Assembly (NCBI GenBank): GCA_965205225.1 | Contig: CBDBFZ010000002.1 | Coordinates: 248,001-312,000, forward strand | Direction of reading: 5' to 3' | Source of the DNA: Litorimonas sp965205225 | GTDB taxonomy: Bacteria > Pseudomonadota > Alphaproteobacteria > Caulobacterales > Maricaulaceae | DNA: 64,000 bases | Shown here: in pieces, positions 59,755 through 64,000 of the stretch | Numbering within the stretch: position 1 is the stretch's first letter | How the letters are laid out: every line of letters starts with the position of its first letter | Program-made: the position numbers and the translations under genes | Notes under the pieces: generated by a model | What the model was told of the DNA's origin: nothing | Database searches by the model: none | The model's input: only the letters and a program-made list of their open reading frames with translations

Positions 59755-60118
59755 AAACAGTTAATGGGCCAGTGTAGCCAGTAGGAGGCCGAGACCAGCC
59801 CCTGTAATCATAATGGCGCGGAAACAATAACGCGCCGATCGTGGCCGGAGCGTCAGCGATCCTCAGCCCGGCCAGTACGCCGACCATTCCGCCCTCCCTC
59901 AAGCCGACATTACTGGCGGGACTGGGGATCGAACTGACCAGATGACCGCCCGCAAGCGCGGCCAGTGCCGCAAAATAGCTGATGTCGAGATCCAGCGTGA
60001 GCAGGCAGAACCACTCGATCATCGCCCGGATTGCGTAAAAGCCCAGCGTGAACCCGAGCACGCCTATAATACACTTTCGCGTCAGCGCGGCCGCTTCGCG
60101 GAAAGCATGGTTGAGCAA
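59755..60118 (-). pseudogene. Lysylphosphatidylglycerol synthase TM / UPF0104-type membrane protein, C-terminal remnant
   Basis: Minus strand: KCIIGVLGFTLGFYAIRAMI, AALAALAGGHLVSSIPSPAS, NVGLREGGMVGVLAGLRIAD and ATIGALLFPR; one frame over it ends AIMITGAGLGLLLATLAH and a stop near 59,762. The S-P-x-N-x-G-x-REG-G motif is typical of this flippase-like family. The N-terminal half is absent and one frameshift separates the last helix. Confidence 0.6.
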
Positions 60119-60127
60119 ACGCGCGGC

Positions 60128-61810
60128 TTATCGAGCCGGCATGTCTTCGGAGTTTGAGAGATCATACAGGTCAGCCATCACGCTTTCCGTCGTTGGCCAG
60201 CGACCCGCACCTTTGCCCCGTATGACGTAGCGATCCCCGTCCGTGAAATCAAAAACAGCGTGCGCGTCTTCGCCGTCAGCCTTGGCCAAGAAATTGTTGG
60301 GAGACAGTGCCCGAAGACGGAGATCGGCAACCAGTTTGCCCGTATCCCCTGACACACGGGCCACACGTTTCAGAATCGTCCCCGGTTCTGACTTGTTTCC
60401 AAGCTGGGACAGCGTATCGCGGTCGATCTGCTCAGGCGTGAGTTCTACACCAAAGCCGAGCAGACTCACAATACGGATTTTGGCCGCTGCATCATGCCCG
60501 TCCACATCAGCCGTAGGATCAGCTTCGGCATAACCACGGTCCTGCGCGAGTTTTAAAGCATCATCATAGGACAGGCCGCCATCCATCTCGCCGAGCATGA
60601 AATTGGTCGTACCATTGAGCAACGCTTCGACACGGGCAATTCGGCCTTTCTCGCGAATGCACATTTCTAGGACGGGCATGCCACCACCCGCCGCCGAGGA
60701 GAAGAGAAGTTTCGCGCCAGATGAGGCGGCCTGATCAAGCAGAGCCTGTCCACCCGTTGCGATGGCTTGTTTGTTCGCAGAGACGACATGCACACCCTTT
60801 GCCAGCATATCGCGGGTCAGCGTCAAAGCCGGTTCGATCGGACCTGAAACATCAATGAAGATGTCAGGCTCTGCGGCGAACAGGTCAGCCGCATCCGTCG
60901 TCAATACGTCTTCAGGGTAGCCCTGATCAATATATTTTCCGGGGCTGCGGACCATGACACGGACAATCTCAAACCGGTCCGGATGTTCAGCAGTCCGGCG
61001 CCAGATGCCACCGCCAACAATGCCGAGACCCATCATCGCAATCCGTATTTTTCGCGGCGCATGGGCCTCAACGGGTCGTTCGGACACATCGCCCACCTGA
61101 GTCGATTCCATCACGCCCGGTGCACCAATCCGGAATCGCTGGCCCACGCTTTCAGCGTAGTCCAGTGCGCGCGACGCGATCAGAGGCGCGGCCTTACGGC
61201 GTACATCTGCATAGGATACGCGTGGATAGCGCTTCGAAGAGCTGCCCGCACCCTGTTTCGGATCCCGGTCATACACCCCATCGACATCCTTGAGCAGCAA
61301 GGCCGGCGCGCCGAGTTGATCAGCCACATAGAGCGCTGTCAGATCCGCGCCGCCCTGCCCCAGCAGCACGGCCCGATCCTTTTCGCCTATGGCAACAAAA
61401 CCGGGCATGACGACAATATCGTGATCCTTCAGGTCCTGCATCAGCTGATCCGTATTCAGGCCCGTCAGAACCGCATTCATCGGATCGCCCGTCGCGGTTA
61501 ACCCCAGGTCGCGCGCCTGACGCACAAAGGCGGGCGTGCCAATGCGTTCGAGAGACAGCGCCAGCAATGCGGCCGAACGGCGCTCGCCGATCTGCAATAG
61601 CTCTGGCAGGTTTCTGGCATCCCCCTCAGGTCCGATGCATCGCGCTTCTGCCAGCAATATATCTGTCTGGTCACCCTGCGCCGATGTAACCGCGACAATG
61701 TTGTAGCCACGTCGATAATGGCGATAGATTTCAGATGCCGCCTCTGTATAATCTGACAGCGAGCTCAGAACTGAGTGGCCGAAATTCAGGACAAGAGTAG
61801 GAACGGGCAT
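60128..61810 (-). CDS. Aspartokinase-like / homoserine dehydrogenase fusion
   Basis: 560 residues from ATG 61810. Residues 1-230 are amino-acid-kinase-like (VTSAQGDQTDILLAEA, IVVMPGFVAIGEKDRAVLLG, QGGADLTALYVADQLGAPAL, LLKDVDGVYDRDPK); residues 240-560 are homoserine dehydrogenase (RIAMMGLGIVGGGIWRR, VSANKQAIATGGQALLDQAA, LLNGTTNFMLGEMDGG, AEADPTADVDGHDAAAKIRI). Compared with ThrA there are no ACT domains, and the kinase start KFGGSS is replaced by NFGHSV. The dehydrogenase half should be active in Thr/Met synthesis; kinase activity is doubtful. Confidence 0.85.
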   Translation of the reverse strand: MPVPTLVLNFGHSVLSSLSDYTEAASEIYRHYRRGYNIVAVTSAQGDQTDILLAEARCIGPEGDARNLPELLQIGERRSAALLALSLERIGTPAFVRQARDLGLTATGDPMNAVLTGLNTDQLMQDLKDHDIVVMPGFVAIGEKDRAVLLGQGGADLTALYVADQLGAPALLLKDVDGVYDRDPKQGAGSSSKRYPRVSYADVRRKAAPLIASRALDYAESVGQRFRIGAPGVMESTQVGDVSERPVEAHAPRKIRIAMMGLGIVGGGIWRRTAEHPDRFEIVRVMVRSPGKYIDQGYPEDVLTTDAADLFAAEPDIFIDVSGPIEPALTLTRDMLAKGVHVVSANKQAIATGGQALLDQAASSGAKLLFSSAAGGGMPVLEMCIREKGRIARVEALLNGTTNFMLGEMDGGLSYDDALKLAQDRGYAEADPTADVDGHDAAAKIRIVSLLGFGVELTPEQIDRDTLSQLGNKSEPGTILKRVARVSGDTGKLVADLRLRALSPNNFLAKADGEDAHAVFDFTDGDRYVIRGKGAGRWPTTESVMADLYDLSNSEDMPAR

Positions 61811-61849
61811 GGGCTGGGCATGTAGCGGCCTATCCGTCCGGCGCAACCA

Positions 61850-62269
61850 TGTTCACGCATGATTATGCCTTTTCCTTTCATTTTTCCAATGTTGCCCAGC
61901 AGGCTTTGCCCGGATTAGGGAAGGGTCATGATGCGACTGATCTCCACCCTCTTCTCGCTTTTGATCTTGATGGAATGCTGGACCGCCGCCCCGCGCAGGT
62001 GCTGTTGTTGCATAAAATGAGCTGACCGCATCCTTTACGGTCGACATGGTCACCGCTTTATGCGCCGATGGCTGGACAATCATCGACCCGGATGAAGCTT
62101 TCGGAGATCCCATCGCCACGCATTTACCGCAGACCCAGTTTTTAGGGGCAGGCCGAATTGCCGCGTTGGTCATTCCGGACTGCGCAGACCGGAAACCTTT
62201 GATCCCTGGTCGGCAAGCGAAACCGGGATTGATTTGCGCGTTATCACTGACAGCGTATTTGCGGATTAG
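61850..62269 (+). pseudogene. Polysaccharide deacetylase C-terminal remnant
   Basis: Plus-strand pieces: QVLLLHK then ELTASFTVDMVTALCADGWT, IIDPDEAFGDPIATHLPQTQ and FLGAGRIAALV, then one frame over FDPWSASETGIDLRVITDSV to TAG 62269. The HxxxL...L-x-x-x-GW-x-I-I-DPDEA-x-x-DP layout is the end of polysaccharide deacetylases. Frameshifts and loss of the catalytic domain make it a remnant. Confidence 0.55.
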
Positions 62270-63048
62270 AGAACGCCGCCGCCCAATTGAAGCTCTAGCG
62301 CGGCGACTCTCTCAGCCACGGTTTCAAGCGTCGGGTGCAGGCGGTTCGCCTCACGATAGGCATCCAGCGAATCATCAGGTCGGCCGAGTCGTTCCAACAC
62401 ATTGCCGAGGGTCCAGAGTGCATAAAAATGGCGTGGCTCAATAGTAAGAGTCTGGACAGCCTCGCTCGCGGCTCTCGCGAAATTGCGTTCTTCCAGCGCC
62501 AGCCTTGAGGACCGCGCCCAGCCTTCGGCATAGTCCGGGTGCAAGCGCGTGACATGGTCATACATGACGCGAGCGAGCGCATTATCGTTGCGAGTCTGGG
62601 CATCTGCGCCGCGCCGTAACATCAGATTGACCGAGGCGCTGCCGCTGTCGAGCCAGACAGCCCAAATCTCTTCGGCGATCAGATTGCCAGACTCTTCCGT
62701 TTCGGCCAAGGCGAGGCGTTCGAACATCTCCTCAAGGCGGGCTGAACGTTCCTCATTGGAAGACAGGCGGGAATAGTCAGGCGCTTCGATGTCCGGCGTA
62801 GGCGCTTCGGGCACACTCTCGTCGGGGTCCTGAAAATCATCCGGGCCGGGTATGGAGAGACTCGGTGGATCAACCTCTATCTGCGGGTCGATAATCCGCG
62901 GGGATTGGCGGTTTGGATCGGCTTCTTCGACCTGCGCCCAAACCGGCACCACCATCAGCAAAGCGAAGACGGCTAGAAGGATTGCGAGCGGGCTTTTCAC
63001 CCACGCAAAATGAAGCCCCTCTCCCGGTAAGGCAAGAGGCCGATACAT
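62266..63048 (-). CDS. TPR-repeat protein, exported or membrane-anchored
   Basis: 260 residues with a hydrophobic segment near residues 18-38 (SPLAILLAVFALLMVVPVWA) acting as signal or anchor, a Pro/Asp-rich linker and tetratricopeptide units from about residue 125 (NALARVMYDHVTRLHPDYAE, RHFYALWTLGNVLERLGRPD). A start at GTG 63000 would give a more normal signal peptide. Role unknown. Confidence 0.75.
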   Translation of the reverse strand: MYRPLALPGEGLHFAWVKSPLAILLAVFALLMVVPVWAQVEEADPNRQSPRIIDPQIEVDPPSLSIPGPDDFQDPDESVPEAPTPDIEAPDYSRLSSNEERSARLEEMFERLALAETEESGNLIAEEIWAVWLDSGSASVNLMLRRGADAQTRNDNALARVMYDHVTRLHPDYAEGWARSSRLALEERNFARAASEAVQTLTIEPRHFYALWTLGNVLERLGRPDDSLDAYREANRLHPTLETVAERVAALELQLGGGVL

Positions 63049-63091
63049 TATTGAGCTTTAAGGCTGGCGCAAAATACGCTTAACCCAGAGG

Positions 63092-63217
63092 TTAACCTTG
63101 GCGGGCCTTGAAGCGTGGGTCTGTCTTGTTGATCACGTAAAGACGACCTTTGCGATGAACGACCTGACAATCGCGATGGCGGTTCTTCAGTGATTTCAGC
63201 GAGCTGCGGACTTTCAT
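63092..63217 (-). CDS. rpmJ: 50S ribosomal protein L36
   Basis: 41 residues, starting MKVRSSLKSLKNRHRDCQVV and ending DPRFKARQG. This is the slightly longer L36 variant common in Alphaproteobacteria, with a single Cys-His remnant of the zinc site. Length and sequence are diagnostic despite its small size. Confidence 0.95.
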   Translation of the reverse strand: MKVRSSLKSLKNRHRDCQVVHRKGRLYVINKTDPRFKARQG

Positions 63218-63311
63218 GGCTCTAAGTCCTCTAAATCAAATTCTGGCGTATTTTCAGCGGAAGCAGGCCTATATTGAGGGTAGGAGGTGAAGTCAATGCG
63301 GTGCGGCAGAC

Positions 63312-63349
63312 AAGATCGCGGCTATAACATAAGATCACGGCTATAACAT
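63312..63349 (+). repeat. 19-bp tandem duplication with one mismatch
   Basis: AAGATCGCGGCTATAACAT followed by AAGATCACGGCTATAACAT, about 70 bases before the transglycosylase start. Each copy holds TATAAC, so a -10-like element is duplicated. Confidence 0.9.
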
Positions 63350-63419
63350 AAGTAAAATCTGGCTGAACCGTCATAAACCGGCCCTATCGAAATGGATCAG
63401 TCACTGGTAGTCTGGAACA

Positions 63420-64000
63420 ATGCGCGATCTTTTCTTTCCCCTTGCCATTCTGCTCAGTGCCTGCGCGACGCAATCCGAGACTCGCATATCGGCAACAACC
63501 CTGTCTGATACAACCTTGCTGACCGCAGAGGCGGTCGACCCGCCCACGGCAGTTCTGAATACATCTGCGGTTGTTGGTCAGGGAGATTCCGCCATCGCGC
63601 AGGCTCAGCGATTTGCGCACTGGAAAGACGATTTTACGCACAGGGCGCTCACCAAGGGCTACTCACCGCAATTGCTCGCCATGACGGTCGGGAGTGCGAC
63701 CATCAATGAACGGGCCCTGGAACGTGATAGCACGCAGCCTGAATTCACGCGCCCTGTCTGGGCGTATATTCAGTCCGCCGCCAGCGCAGATCGGATCAAG
63801 CGCGGCCAGGCCGAATTGGTTGAACATGCCCCAATCTTCGATAAACTGGAACGAACCTACGGAGTTCCGCGCCAGATCCTAGCGGCAATCTGGGGACTTG
63901 AATCATCCTACGGACGCATGCTCGGCACGCATGACATTATCGACAGCCTGTCGACCTTCGCGTTTGAAGGGAGCCGCACGAATTTTGGCGAGACACAGTT
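63420..64000 (+). CDS. Lytic murein transglycosylase (MltB-type), 5' part
   Basis: Starts MRDLFFPLAILLSACATQSE, a lipoprotein signal with Cys at residue 15, and runs off the right edge. The region KLERTYGVPRQILAAIWGLE followed by SSYGRMLGTHDIIDSLSTFA is the catalytic core of MltB-type enzymes, with the active Glu in GLESSYG. It cleaves peptidoglycan strands from the inner face of the outer membrane. Confidence 0.92.
   Translation, partial: MRDLFFPLAILLSACATQSETRISATTLSDTTLLTAEAVDPPTAVLNTSAVVGQGDSAIAQAQRFAHWKDDFTHRALTKGYSPQLLAMTVGSATINERALERDSTQPEFTRPVWAYIQSAASADRIKRGQAELVEHAPIFDKLERTYGVPRQILAAIWGLESSYGRMLGTHDIIDSLSTFAFEGSRTNFGETQ

Overview
The window looks like a chromosomal segment of an alphaproteobacterium. 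The closest match in style is a marine Caulobacterales/Hyphomonadaceae-type organism, although the exact genus cannot be read from the sequence. Pointers are the complete tolQRAB-pal-cpoB-tilS-ftsH block, a 180-kDa type NAD-glutamate dehydrogenase, a 41-residue L36 protein, the 16S-tRNA(Ile)-tRNA(Ala)-23S-5S operon, and host genes of moderately high GC beside AT-rich accessory genes.

Layout. 1-4,940 is an arginine-degradation operon (astA end, astB, an M20 hydrolase, astD) followed by a PepSY-like membrane protein and a tiny DUF5710 protein. 4,940-12,720 is an accessory junkyard: a cardiolipin synthase stub, an IS3 element, an IS5-type element sitting in a lipoprotein signal peptide, several frameshifted genes, and an intact AT-rich pair (GIY-YIG-like nuclease plus YaaA/DUF6884-like protein). 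12,724-22,740 is core: thiD, folP, ftsH, tilS, cpoB, pal, tolB, tolA, tolR, tolQ, all on the minus strand. 23,270-25,650 is a mosaic of IS and gene fragments. 25,740-35,206 holds an acyl-ACP synthetase-like gene, the giant NAD-glutamate dehydrogenase, one IS5-family copy, a broken TauE/SafE gene and dusA. 35,230-40,000 is nested IS elements. 40,170-45,407 is the rRNA operon on the minus strand. 46,121-50,235 is a normal gene stretch (FAD oxidoreductase, alpha/beta hydrolase, SCP2 protein, methyltransferase lipoprotein, Hsp20). 50,371-60,118 is again accessory: a panE-like pseudogene, a 7 x 20 bp perfect tandem repeat in front of a 2OG-Fe(II) oxygenase, more IS copies, and a JAB-type toxin tail with an adjacent putative immunity lipoprotein, broken by an IS1595 element. 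60,128-64,000 returns to host genes (aspartokinase-like/homoserine dehydrogenase fusion, TPR protein, rpmJ, start of an MltB-type transglycosylase).

Three themes stand out. First, at least seven IS lineages or copies are nested in each other. Second, very many genes next to them are decaying by frameshift, by single nonsense codons (often at Trp or Gln codons) and by exact tandem duplications of 11-20 bp. Third, a few AT-rich gene pairs look like conflict-type cargo: the GIY-YIG/YaaA-like pair at 9,603-10,987 and the toxin/immunity pair at 56,779-58,332. These are the best candidates for undescribed biology. All functional calls rest on reading motifs and reading frames by eye; no database search was possible.
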